A model generated the notes under the pieces. That model made no database searches and had not been told where the DNA came from. It saw only the letters and a list, made by a program, of their open reading frames with translations. The translations under genes were made by a program, and so were the position numbers. 32,015 bases of DNA from JAUXFK01 sp034189035 (GTDB taxonomy: Bacteria > Desulfobacterota > UBA8473): positions 1 through 32,015 of the forward strand of contig JAXHVA010000048.1 of NCBI GenBank assembly GCA_034189035.1. The letters run 5' to 3'. Shown here in pieces: positions 1-8,118 of this stretch; position 1 is the stretch's first letter, and every line of letters begins with the position of its first letter.

Positions 1-55
1 TCTCTTGATAAGCGTCGTATCCTGTGTCAAATATCTTCTGTATTGTCGCTTCCAT
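1..55 (-). CDS. IS91-family transposase, N-terminal end only (cut by window edge)
   Basis: The complement starts with ATG at 53-55 and reads MEATIQKIFDTGYDAYQE before leaving the window. The same reading, with an indel, begins the better-preserved transposase pseudogene at 6454, whose zinc and HUH motifs identify the family. This copy lacks the 5-nt change that shifts the frame in the other copy, so it could belong to an intact element lying to the left. Only 18 residues are visible, so the call rests on its identity with the second copy. Confidence 0.7.
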   Translation of the reverse strand, partial: MEATIQKIFDTGYDAYQE

Positions 56-121
56 TTAGACCTTATCTCGCTGTTGTCGCGGCCTTTCTATTACCTTCCC
101 CCGCGCTAGCGGGTCTGTTCA
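1..121. repeat. Terminal segment of an IS91-like element, copy 1
   Basis: This segment is nearly identical to 6404-6520, differing by a few substitutions and small indels. It holds the transposase start and about 65 nt upstream of it. Near its outer edge is a small hairpin, CCCGC-GCTA-GCGGG (around 101-114), followed by TCTGTTCA, after which the two copies diverge. The complement GAAC at the edge matches one of the tetranucleotides associated with IS91-type insertion, as I remember it. The segment probably marks the terIS-like end of the element. Confidence 0.85.
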
Positions 122-858
122 CCAGTTATTAGCCAACACCTATATCCAGCAGTTTATGATATTGAAACACAGAATGCAACAGGAAAAATAATGAAAAACC
201 AATAAAATCAACTTCTTCTTGGTTGTATTTGTAATATATTGTATGTGATAAATATAGATAATATACAAAAAATAAGGACGTAGAAAATAAATGATAGATA
301 AAAAGGAATGAGTCTGAGTTACACCATATAATCCGAATCCACATAGATTCACTGGCTTTATCTAGATGAATAATATTCCTTGATAAGATAGAGAGAATTA
401 TGACCATTAGATATTATCCGTCGAAGAACGGCAAATTTGGGCATAAAAACGGAGAAATATCCATCCAATAGAAAGAGATCGGAAAAATAAAAACACAAAA
501 AAAGGGGCGAATACAAATAGGAAAATAATGTATAGAGATGTAGAAAATACTTCTTAGTATTGCAATCCGAGGGAGGAACTTAGTGTATTAGTAGTGCATG
601 ATGGGGTGCTGCAATTACCAGGTGGTTGATATCCCTATTGCGACTGCTGTACGTCTCAGGTGGAAACTCGAGGAGAATAGAGTTCACAGAGAAAGAGGGG
701 AAGAGTATCAATAATTGAATAACTCACACGAAAAAAGGGTGCAGACCACGAAACAAGACAATTCACAGCACCTATATAGCGTCTGTTTTTTTGATTATCC
801 CGTATCACAGCCTGACCCTGTGTTTAATTCAATGAATCTATTCCTGACAGAAACCTTC
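122..858. other. No confident gene; AT-rich stretch
   Basis: I see no convincing gene here. A hydrophobic 92-codon frame lies on the complement at 129-407. It ends eight bases past the IS end and has no good ribosome binding site, so it may be a gene remnant or merely AT-rich sequence. A 38-codon frame at 598-714 (+) starts after a stop, with GGGAGGAA too far upstream to serve as its ribosome site. Neither resembles a family I know. Confidence 0.5.
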
Positions 859-1719
859 TTAATATTCAATACCGAATGCTCGCTCAGCATTCTTGTAAAA
901 TACATTCTCAATCACTTCCGGTTTGTACCCTTCGTCTTCCCACCCCTTTATAATCCGGTCGAAACTGAAGAAGGGATAGTCCGACCCAAACATAATCTTA
1001 GTCTTGCAGCGGCTATTTATCTCCTTTTTCAATTCCTCAGGAAAGTATTTGGGCAGCCAACCATGAACCTCATTATACACATTTGCTTTATGAACCAAGA
1101 CGGATATCATTTCACTGTGAAAAGGCCATGGACAGTGAGCTGCAATGATTGTGAGTTCCGGGAATTTGGCAGCAACATCATCTATATTGGGAATAGGTCT
1201 CTCAGTGCCCAATTGTATGCCGGATCCACCGGGAGTACCTGCACCCATTGCAGTATGCCCTACACTGATTTTTATAGGGACTTTTTTGTCATTACAGAGC
1301 TGATAAATTGGGAAAAACCTCTCATCGTTTGCAGGAACTCCTGTTGCAGCTCCATAATAGAAAATCCCGAATGACTTTGCCTTGTCTATATACTTATCCA
1401 ACTCAACCACGTATTTGTCAATATCTGTGAACTTTGAAAAATTATAGGGTGCCCAACTCCCGTAAACCACATCTGGATAGCCGCTCTTCAGTTCAGCAAT
1501 GTAGTCACCCATTGCCGCCATATCATCGAAATTCTGGGGTTCAGGCACACAGAGTATTACTTTAACACCAGCTTCGCTAAAAACATTCATCATCTCATCT
1601 TCAGTTTGATAATATGGGATTGTCGTCTTGAACGTCATTTCAAAAAAATCTTTCAAATCCTTTGAAAACAATGCTCCTTTCTCTGTAGTCATCTGCGTTT
1701 GAAGATCAATAAGTTTCAT
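859..1719 (-). CDS. Amidohydrolase-fold (amidohydrolase_2) protein with altered metal motif
   Basis: A 286-residue TIM-barrel protein of the amidohydrolase_2 type, the group that includes ACMS and gamma-resorcylate decarboxylases and lactone hydrolases. The start is the ATG at 1719, preceded by AAAGGAGG; a longer frame exists upstream but has no such site. Visible family marks are a central His in SVGHTAMG (about H155), IIAAHCPWPF (H195) and the C-terminal FGSDYPFF (D247). The N-terminal HxH pair that normally follows IDxH is replaced: the protein reads MKLIDLQTQ, with Gln at positions 7 and 9. Metal binding may therefore be altered, and the activity cannot be predicted. The gene stands alone, divergent from the methyltransferase gene at 1980. 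Confidence 0.8.
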   Translation of the reverse strand: MKLIDLQTQMTTEKGALFSKDLKDFFEMTFKTTIPYYQTEDEMMNVFSEAGVKVILCVPEPQNFDDMAAMGDYIAELKSGYPDVVYGSWAPYNFSKFTDIDKYVVELDKYIDKAKSFGIFYYGAATGVPANDERFFPIYQLCNDKKVPIKISVGHTAMGAGTPGGSGIQLGTERPIPNIDDVAAKFPELTIIAAHCPWPFHSEMISVLVHKANVYNEVHGWLPKYFPEELKKEINSRCKTKIMFGSDYPFFSFDRIIKGWEDEGYKPEVIENVFYKNAERAFGIEY

Positions 1720-1979
1720 TTTTTTCCTCCTTTTCCTGTAAGATAAAATAGTAAAAATCAAGACAATAATTGGATTTTTAATAGACTAAAGTATAGGGGA
1801 GAGATATAAGTGTGTCAATGAAAAACTTCATGGGGAAAAAGCGAGAAGAATGGGTTTCTAGTCACCTGATTTATATGTCTAGACCAATATAAAAATACGA
1901 CTTGCAACAGAAAGGCATTTATGATAGGAAAATATTTTAATAAGTATTCGTTAGCCGGAAACAATAGAGAAATCATCCA

Positions 1980-3182
1980 ATGGAAAAAGCAAATAGTGCT
2001 TCAATAGAATTTTCATTAGTTTGGAGCAGTGAACAGGCGAATCATAAGGATAGATACTTTGCCAGAAAAGTCAATTTTAAAAACGACATCTTTCCGGGAG
2101 ATATAGAGCAAAAGATCATAGCCATAAATGAAGGAGAGACGTGCAGCGAAGATTTTGATTCGGGGGTATTGCTTCCTCCTTACGAAGACAGAAAGATATT
2201 TAGATTCAAGGAAACGAAATTCGAGCAAAATCAAGGAGCACAGAGGATCATTCCTCATATCGGTCGCTTTTACCCACAGGGATTTGCCTGGACTACCTTG
2301 AGTAGTTTCAAAGGAAATATCATTCCCTTCCGGGTAGTTGATATGAGAAATGGCATCATGGTTGCTGATACCAATCATCCACTCGCGAGGTACCCATTGA
2401 CTCTGGAGGCAAAATATATTAAAAAACTGTGTTCTATAAAGGGGCATGGCAGGGAATGTAAAGATATCGCTGAAATGGTAACGGAAAACGGACCTGGAAT
2501 GCAGATACCCTGTCCGGAAAATGCTACGGATTTTTACTCAGTTTATCCATTCCCCAGAAAAGATGAGAGTGATGACACTATTTTTTATAAGTCCCCAAGA
2601 CTGGTCAAGCACCTTGACGATTTGGCAATCGATCAGGTCAAATCAATCTACTCAAGACTTCTTTCTTCTGGTTCCAATATACTTGACTTGATGAGCAGCT
2701 GGGTATCCCATCTCCCGGATACTCTGGAAGATTATATGGCTACAGGACTGGGCCTCAATGAAGAGGAACTGAGAGCAAACCAACAATTATCCAGTCATAT
2801 TGTCCACGATTTGAACCAAAATCCCGTGCTACCGTTTCAAGACAATGAATTTGACGCGGTGATCTGCACAGTATCCATCGAATACCTAACACAGCCTATT
2901 GAGGTCATTACAGATGTTGTCAGGGTTACTAAAACAGGCGGAGTGTTTGCAACGATAATCTCAGACCGATGGTTCCCAGGAAAAGAAATCCTGTCTTGGG
3001 GTGATATGCATCATTTTGAAAGACTTGGATTCGTCCTGGATCTGTATATCAAAACCGGTGCATTTGATCATATCCATACGGAATCTATACGTGGTTTGCC
3101 AAGACAATTAGATGATCCGTATATTGGAGAAAGAGTCACTTCAGATCCAATATTTGCGGTCTGGGGCAAGATAAAGGGGTAA
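1980..3182 (+). CDS. FKBP/SlyD-like domain fused to class I SAM-dependent methyltransferase
   Basis: A 400-residue protein with two parts. Residues about 35-147 look like an FKBP/SlyD-type peptidyl-prolyl isomerase: DIFPGDIEQKIIAIN, then GRFYPQGF, then VADTNHPLARYPLTLEA, matching the SlyD NHPLAG strand. Residues about 205-340 look like a methyltransferase: ILDLMSSWVSHLP is a variant motif I lacking the glycine-rich loop, followed by LPFQDNEFDAVICTVSIEYL and a VTKTGGV motif. The LMSSWVSHLP form is typical of a family of small methyltransferase-like proteins. Substrate unknown; it may act on a protein substrate or partner recognised by the FKBP part. The ribosome site is weak. It is divergent from the amidohydrolase-like gene. 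Confidence 0.8.
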   Translation: MEKANSASIEFSLVWSSEQANHKDRYFARKVNFKNDIFPGDIEQKIIAINEGETCSEDFDSGVLLPPYEDRKIFRFKETKFEQNQGAQRIIPHIGRFYPQGFAWTTLSSFKGNIIPFRVVDMRNGIMVADTNHPLARYPLTLEAKYIKKLCSIKGHGRECKDIAEMVTENGPGMQIPCPENATDFYSVYPFPRKDESDDTIFYKSPRLVKHLDDLAIDQVKSIYSRLLSSGSNILDLMSSWVSHLPDTLEDYMATGLGLNEEELRANQQLSSHIVHDLNQNPVLPFQDNEFDAVICTVSIEYLTQPIEVITDVVRVTKTGGVFATIISDRWFPGKEILSWGDMHHFERLGFVLDLYIKTGAFDHIHTESIRGLPRQLDDPYIGERVTSDPIFAVWGKIKG

Positions 3183-3479
3183 CATTTTATAAGGTCTTTA
3201 ATTATTAAAAAGTATAGGCAAAGGGTGAGAGGACGTTGTTCAATGAACAGTCTTCCTCTTGTTACATCCAAAGTACCTTTTCTACGTCTTCAGTGCTTGT
3301 GAAGCATTCCGTGCCTTTCAAGCAACGAATGAAGTCGTCAGAGCATACAGTGATAAGCAACTCTACTCGCAGGCTTACGACTGATCCTCGGCGATTATAG
3401 ATTATTTGTAGATGATGACCTTTTCTTGTGGTTAAAGTTGAAGCATTCTTAGTATTTGTAATTAACAAAGGAGTAAAAA
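3183..3479. other. Intergenic stretch with no recognised gene
   Basis: A 68-codon frame on the complement (3262-3468) has no recognisable family or good ribosome site. The stretch begins with GGACGTTGTTCAA (3231-3243), which recurs at 4036-4048 upstream of a transposase remnant, so part of it may be mobile-element debris. The CBS gene's ribosome site AAAGGAG lies at its right end. Confidence 0.5.
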
Positions 3480-3959
3480 ATGACCTTATATGTCAAAGAT
3501 GTTATGGTTCGCAATTTCGATACAATTCATATAGACGCACCTGTTGAAGAAGCTATTCACAAAATATTGCACAGTAATGTTAGAGAAACAGGGTACAAAA
3601 CTACGAGCTTGATGGTGGTTGATGATTTAAATAAATTAAGCGGCTTAGTTACTATGTTTGATATACTTTACCACTTACGACCGAATATTCTGAATTGGGG
3701 AATCGATGGTGATGAAATAGAATGGGAAGGCCAGCTAAAATATCTCATTGGTAATTACAAGGGACAAAAAGTGCATCATATTATGACTTATCATTTTGTA
3801 GTAGCCACGATGAACGATCATATTATGGTAGTTTTGGATCGGATGGTAAAAAACAAATATCGGCAGCTTCCAGTTCTGAAAGACGATCAACCTATTGGCG
3901 TTGTATATATTTCGGATATTTTTTTCCGCCTTTTTCCAAAAGTTGATATAAAGCAATAA
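3480..3959 (+). CDS. Tandem CBS-domain protein
   Basis: A 159-residue protein made of two CBS domains (about 5-75 and 96-155). The first begins LYVKDVMVRNFDTIHIDAPVEEA and carries LSGLVTMFDIL. The second reads VHHIMTYHFVVA and ends in PIGVVYISDIFF. Stand-alone CBS pairs bind adenine nucleotides or SAM and usually regulate a partner protein; none is evident here. ATG is preceded by AAAGGAG at a good distance. A hairpin follows the stop codon, so it appears to be transcribed alone. Confidence 0.88.
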   Translation: MTLYVKDVMVRNFDTIHIDAPVEEAIHKILHSNVRETGYKTTSLMVVDDLNKLSGLVTMFDILYHLRPNILNWGIDGDEIEWEGQLKYLIGNYKGQKVHHIMTYHFVVATMNDHIMVVLDRMVKNKYRQLPVLKDDQPIGVVYISDIFFRLFPKVDIKQ

Positions 3960-3970
3960 GGATTGATACG

Positions 3971-3999
3971 AACTGAAAGGTCGTTTTCAGTTTATTATT
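3971..3999 (+). terminator. Candidate terminator after the CBS gene
   Basis: AACTGAAA and TTTCAGTT form an 8-bp stem with a GGTCGT loop, followed by TATTATTC. The tail is only partly T-rich, so this is a weak intrinsic terminator at best. Confidence 0.5.
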
Positions 4000-4095
4000 C
4001 GAGAAGCCCATAGGAATTTATTAGGGAGTTGTTAGGGACGTTGTTCAAAAAAGCTAGTTGATATCTATAGTGATTGTTATAAAAGAGGGTGTATT

Positions 4096-4442
4096 ATGCC
4101 ACGACAAACACGATTAGACACTCTAGGAGTTCTTCATCATGTTATGATTCGAGGGATTGAAGGTATTGATATATTTTGTGATAATGAAGATCGTAGAGAC
4201 TTTAAATATCGAATCAATTCATTGGTGATGATAACCAGCACTAAAATAGTGGCCTGGGTTTTCATGCCTAAGTATATTTACCCGCTTTTATTTATTGGCG
4301 TTGTGGGCTTTCTTCGTTTATACGGAGTCTTTTGACAGGATATGCCATCAGATTCAACCGGAAGCATCAAAGGAGAGGTCACTTGTTTCAGAATCGATAC
4401 AAGTCCATTATTTTTGCTCTAAAATTGCCACTGGCATACTGA
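4096..4442 (+). pseudogene. REP-associated (IS200-like, Y1) transposase, frameshifted
   Basis: The first frame reads MPRQTRLDTLGVLHHVMIRGIE, the standard N-terminus of REP-associated tyrosine transposases. After a frameshift around 4320-4335 the sequence continues as LTGYAIRFNRKHQRRGHL, then FQNRYKSII with the likely catalytic Tyr region, and stops at 4440-4442. The metal-binding HUH motif, normally PNHVHLL, has become PKYIYPLL, with both His changed to Tyr. Full-length relatives run to roughly 200-300 residues; this one is cut at about 115 codons. It is therefore dead on three counts: HUH loss, frameshift and truncation. Confidence 0.85.
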
Positions 4443-4509
4443 ATTCCTTTATCAACTCTGTATCATCAACCTTTGGCCTGGTCTGCGCCGTAAAATTGCT
4501 TTGCTGAAT

Positions 4510-5105
4510 ATCTTTCAAGAGATTCACTGGGTCCCAGCCTACAACAATTCGTGAAAACAGATCGATAAAAACCGTGAGATAATGCCTCTTCCTCCCAACC
4601 TTTAAATGCTTGCTGTTGCTTATTCAGACGGTGTCTGGACTAGATACCGTAAATCGACGATCAAGTAAATTTGGAGAAACAGGTTCTTTGTGCTTTGAAT
4701 CAGTAGTACTTTAATCCCATTTCTTTCATGTGTCTGGCAACTCGAGGCCTGCTTACTTTATAGCACATCTTCTTCACCGGAAATGAAGAACGGTTATTTT
4801 CAATGAATTTGAATTTCATTTCGATGCCCTGCTAAAGATGGCCATGGCTTTTTTAAGATGTCACGCTCCATTTCGGGATTCTTAAGCCTTTTTTCAAGCT
4901 CCCGAATTTTCTGTTGTGAAGAGGTCAATGACTCGCGTCCGTTTCCAGGAAAGGCAAGTTTTTTTTGATACGTTGACTCGACGCCACCTATATAGAAGGT
5001 CTTTTGAGATACCAAGGTTTTCTGCCACCACAGCTACAGTTTGGCCTGATTCTTCTACCAACTGCTAAAGTCCGGATCATATTTTCTGCGTTGATGAACA
5101 CTCAT
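4510..5105 (-). pseudogene. IS3-family transposase OrfA/OrfB remnant
   Basis: OrfA starts at ATG 5105 behind AGGAGG and reads MSVHQRRKYDPDFS. A frameshift follows, then VEESGQTVAVVAENLGIS, KDLLYRWRR (helix-turn-helix) and the leucine-zipper part IRELEKRLKNPEMERDILKK. OrfB overlaps from ATG 4819: MKFKFIENNRSSFPVKKMC. It then jumps by an internal deletion to RVARHMKEMG, and further pieces TTDSKHKEPVSPNLLDRRFT and YLTVFIDLFSRIVVGW (part of the DDE domain) lie in shifted frames. Most of the integrase core is missing, so the element is inactive. It abuts the REP-type transposase remnant. Confidence 0.85.
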
Positions 5106-5509
5106 AATTTCCTCCTGCCATTGTTTTTATCCATTTAGTTAAGCGGTATTTTCTGGCCCAATAATTGCCGGTGATAAAATGATGTATTTACGGGTAAATA
5201 ATGCTTATTGCAATTTTGGGGACAGAAAATATCCGACTTAAACGGCTTGTTGAAGACCCGCGGATTCAAGTGGTGTGTTTATTGAAACTCGGTGCTCTGT
5301 TTCTATGGAGTTTGCACCAGGCTGTCACTGCGAGAATTTAGATTTGTTGTGCCAAAATATTTGTCGAGCGGGGTCTTTAAAAAATTATTTTCATTAAACT
5401 TTTACCGCCTTCCGTAAGCTGCATGAATGTGGTTAGAAAATGACAGATTTACGTGTGTTTCAGGCAATACGAGCCCCTTCTTTTCTGCTGTCGTCTTGCT
5501 TCGAGCGTT
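5106..5509. other. Non-coding flank, probably partly inside the IS91-like element
   Basis: No gene seen. It contains the left arm of an inverted repeat (5245-5261, see the element entry). The 3' flank of the IS91-type pseudogene should carry the oriIS-like end, which I could not identify by eye. Confidence 0.4.
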
Positions 5510-6454
5510 CTATCCTGCTGCATCATAAAAAGCCTGCAAAACGGGTGGATTCTCTGAATACTCTGAAGCAGTGAGAGGAGAGAGCAGCCGGGAAACCACA
5601 AGGCGTTTGCCGCATATAGGACAGACCTCTGGATGATCATTGCCATGCTCTGCGCAGTATGTTTGCCAGTCGAGAGACTCCGGCTCTTCTATGGGCGGTT
5701 CTCCCATCATCTTCCTGCAGAATGAAAGGTCTTCTTTTCTGCCGGAATGGTAGAGCCCATAGGAACGAATATATACGGCTCTCGGTTGCGGGACGTGCTG
5801 GAGGAATCTGCCGATAAACCGGTCGATTGGCAGGGTCATGAGTGCTCTTTTTTCCCGGCCGTAATTTCCTGCGGCCCAGTTTGTTGAGAAGGTTTTCGAG
5901 CTGCCGGGGGCTCATCTGATCAGGAAGGATCAGTTTGCCTGCCCCTCAGTGCTTTGCGGATTCGCGCCAATATCTTCCCTCGAAAGAGTTTTCTGACTGC
6001 CCTGAAGGGAAGGAGGTTCCCGCCTTTTATGCTGCTCCACTCCTTGGAATCTGTCAACCCGCCGCCTGTTGTGAGACAGTGAAGGTGGGGATGCAAAAGG
6101 AGGGTCTTGTCCCATGTGTGGAGCGATGCAATGATGCCGGGCTTTGCTCCGAGGTATTTCTTGTCGCCGAGGAGTTCAAAGAGGGTGTCTGTGGCGCTTG
6201 TGAAGAGTATATCGGTCATGACTTGTACGTTGAGACGCCATAAAAAACGAAGTTTGTTGAATAAGATCAGGTGTTTGCATGAGTTGTGCCAGATCCGGTG
6301 GAAGTGACCATCCGGGCATGACTGAACATGTCCGCCCAATACCGCAGTACGGCATGCCCTGATAGAGTGGGATGCATCTCTCACATGCTTTGGAAGTCGT
6401 CGGCTCTTCTGATAAGCGTCGTATCCTGTGTCGAATCTGTATTGTCGCTTCCAT
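5510..6454 (-). pseudogene. IS91-family (HUH/Y2) transposase, frameshifted with internal deletions
   Basis: Reading from ATG 6454: MEATIQ, then a 5-nt indel relative to copy 1 shifts the frame. Next come RLPKHVRDASHSIRACRTAV and LGGHVQSCPDGHFHRIWHNS (zinc-binding region), and a direct jump to LILFNK that skips the second half of the zinc ribbon. Then follow ASLHTWDKTLLLHPHLHCL, with the HPHLH metal-binding motif, and TTGGGL. After a stop near 5920 the next frame has LENLLNKLGRR. Another deletion removes the region that should carry the catalytic tyrosines. A third frame has MTLPIDRFIGRFLQHV, RSYGLYHSGRKE and CPICGKRLV, and ends at 5510. Clearly non-functional. Confidence 0.9.
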
Positions 6455-6520
6455 TAAGACCTTATCTCGCTGTTGTCATGGCCTTTCTATTACCTTCCCC
6501 CGCGCTAGCGGGTCTGTTCA
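6404..6520. repeat. Terminal segment of IS91-like element, copy 2
   Basis: Matches 1-121 with only a few changes, including the CCCGC-GCTA-GCGGG hairpin and the closing TCTGTTCA. Homology stops at 6520. Confidence 0.88.
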
Positions 6521-6696
6521 ACAAGCTGTTATCCAATTTCTGATTTGGTTTGTCCAAAACCAAAAGTTTATAACAGCTATCTGGCTCACTACAGGCTATT
6601 TTAAAACTCGCCCTCAGGGCTCAATAAATTTAAATCGCTAAACTTTACGCTAAATTTATCCTGAGATGCGAAGGCCATGATCTGTGAATAAAGAGA

Positions 6697-6803
6697 CCTT
6701 TTGATGATTACTGAAAGGGGTTTTTATTTGAGCAACAGCCTGTTTATTCGCTTGACAACCAGAATAAAAATAGATAAATGGATTGATATATAATGAATAA
6801 ATC
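6697..6803 (+). promoter_or_regulatory. Conserved upstream block with palindromic operator candidate, copy A
   Basis: The first half (about 6697-6775) closely resembles 15818-15895 upstream of the dehydratase operon. Shared parts include CCTTTTTGAT-like sequence, AAAGG, a T-run, the palindrome AACAGCCTGTT (6734-6744) and a run ending in ATAAAAAT. A second shared part near the gene is TATAATGAATAAA (6789-6801), which contains a good -10 sequence. The distance between the two parts differs by 50 bases between the copies. The palindrome is a likely regulator site; which regulator binds it is unknown. Confidence 0.6.
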
Positions 6804-6825
6804 AAATCATGAGGAGGAAGGTTGA

Positions 6826-7974
6826 ATGGATTTCAAGTTTACTGAAGAGCAAGAGATACTCAGAAAGTCAGTAAGAGATTTTATGGACAAGGAATGTCCG
6901 CGAGAATACATCAGGGAATTGGACGATAAAGAGGAATTTCCTTCTGGTCTGTACAAAAAGATGGCGGAATTGGGTTGGTTTGGACTGCCCTTTTCTGAAG
7001 AGTATGGAGGGAGTAACTGCGGTGCCGTAGATTTTATCATTATAGGTGAGGAACTCTGTCGTTTATCATATGAGATAGGGGCTGGATATGGAATGCCTGT
7101 CTTCAATGCCTTGACTCTGGTACACCATGGTACAGAAGAGCAGAAGAAGAAATACATACCCAGAGTAATCAACGGAGAGATCATGTGGTCTATATGCTTG
7201 ACTGAACCCAATGCTGGATCTGACGTTGCTTCTCTGGTTACATCTGCTGTGCCTCAAGGGGATGAATTCATTGTAAACGGTCAAAAGGTCTTCATTACAG
7301 GGGCAGATGTAGCAGATATTATGACCATTGCCCTTAGAACTGACAAAGACCTTCCAAGGCACAAAGGGATCAGCATGTTTCTTCTTGATCCAAAGTCTCC
7401 AGGAATCAGTATTCGTGTCATCGAGACCCTGGGAAGGAGGATTATCCATCCTACAGAGATATTTTTTGATGATGTTAAGGTTCCTAAGGAAAACCTGATT
7501 GGTGAGTTAAACGGAGGGTGGGATGTCCTTATGTCAGGCTTAGAATTGGAGAGGCTTTTTGCATGTGCAGGATATATCGGAAATGCCCAAACTGTAGTTG
7601 ACGATGCCCTGGAACATGCAAAGCAGAGGATACAGTTTGGCCGTCCCATAGGAACGTTTCAGGCCATAGGTCATATGCTTGCTGATATGCAGACACAGGT
7701 TGACGCCGCCAGGCTTTTGACTTACCGTGCAGCCTGGATGATCGATCAGGGGATCCCATGTATGAGGGAAGTATCCATGGCTAAGCTTTATGGATCTGAA
7801 ACACTCGCCAAACTGACGAATCAGGGAATGCAAATAATGGGTGGCTACGGTTATTCCATGGAATACGATATGCAAAGATACTTTAGAGATGCTCGTATCG
7901 TAACCGTAAGTGCCGGGTCTTCTCAGATGCAAAGGACGATCATTGCACGAACCATGGGCCTGAAAGTAAAATAG
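6826..7974 (+). CDS. Acyl-CoA dehydrogenase (IVD/LCAD-type catalytic base)
   Basis: A 382-residue FAD-dependent acyl-CoA dehydrogenase, the usual family length. It begins MDFKFTEEQEILRKSVRDF and has the CLTEPNAGSDVAS flavin/substrate segment (124-136), FGRPIGTFQAI (271-281) and the C-terminal QIMGGYGYSMEYDMQRYFRD. The Glu found in short- and medium-chain enzymes (YEGT motif) is absent: the protein reads VSAGSS, with Ala at 363. The alternative base position of isovaleryl- and long-chain enzymes is filled (SGLELER, E242). This suggests a branched or bulky acyl-CoA substrate. ATG follows GAGGAGG. It is the first gene of the mutase operon; electrons would go to ETF, which is not in the window. 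Confidence 0.93.
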   Translation: MDFKFTEEQEILRKSVRDFMDKECPREYIRELDDKEEFPSGLYKKMAELGWFGLPFSEEYGGSNCGAVDFIIIGEELCRLSYEIGAGYGMPVFNALTLVHHGTEEQKKKYIPRVINGEIMWSICLTEPNAGSDVASLVTSAVPQGDEFIVNGQKVFITGADVADIMTIALRTDKDLPRHKGISMFLLDPKSPGISIRVIETLGRRIIHPTEIFFDDVKVPKENLIGELNGGWDVLMSGLELERLFACAGYIGNAQTVVDDALEHAKQRIQFGRPIGTFQAIGHMLADMQTQVDAARLLTYRAAWMIDQGIPCMREVSMAKLYGSETLAKLTNQGMQIMGGYGYSMEYDMQRYFRDARIVTVSAGSSQMQRTIIARTMGLKVK

Positions 7975-8118
7975 CTCTTTTGGGCAAGTCCGTATCGTCT
8001 TTAATCCTAAATGAGTTCGAAATAAATGGCTTTTACAGGCTTTAAGTATATTTTGATTTAAAAAAAAGGTTGGGGTGATAAAGATGATTAGAGCAAATCT
8101 TTCAAAGGGTTTCAATCG

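Larger units (their letters stand above)
3231..4048. repeat. 13-bp direct repeat pair flanking the CBS gene
   Basis: GGACGTTGTTCAA occurs at 3231-3243 and again at 4036-4048, in the same orientation on either side of the CBS gene. The second copy is just upstream of the REP-type transposase remnant. The pair may be relics of two element ends or of an insertion; a chance match is possible. Confidence 0.5.
5245..6526 (-). mobile_element. Degenerate IS91-family element, copy 2
   Basis: The boundaries are tentative. The right end is set by homology with the left window edge, up to position 6520. The left end is set only by GCTTGTTGAAGACCCGC at 5245-5261, which is an inverted match (two-base gap) of the complement of 6508-6526, GCTTGTTGAACAGACCCGC. 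IS91 elements do not normally have terminal inverted repeats, so this could instead be a second end left by another element. The transposase inside is inactive. Confidence 0.6.

Noticed and set aside
715..1374. 219-codon frame on the + strand
   Set aside because: It lies opposite the amidohydrolase-like gene, shows no family, and has no ribosome site; it is a shadow frame.
4295..4507. 70-codon + frame beginning MALWAFFVYTESF
   Set aside because: It overlaps the frameshifted REP-type transposase in another frame and has no recognisable content.
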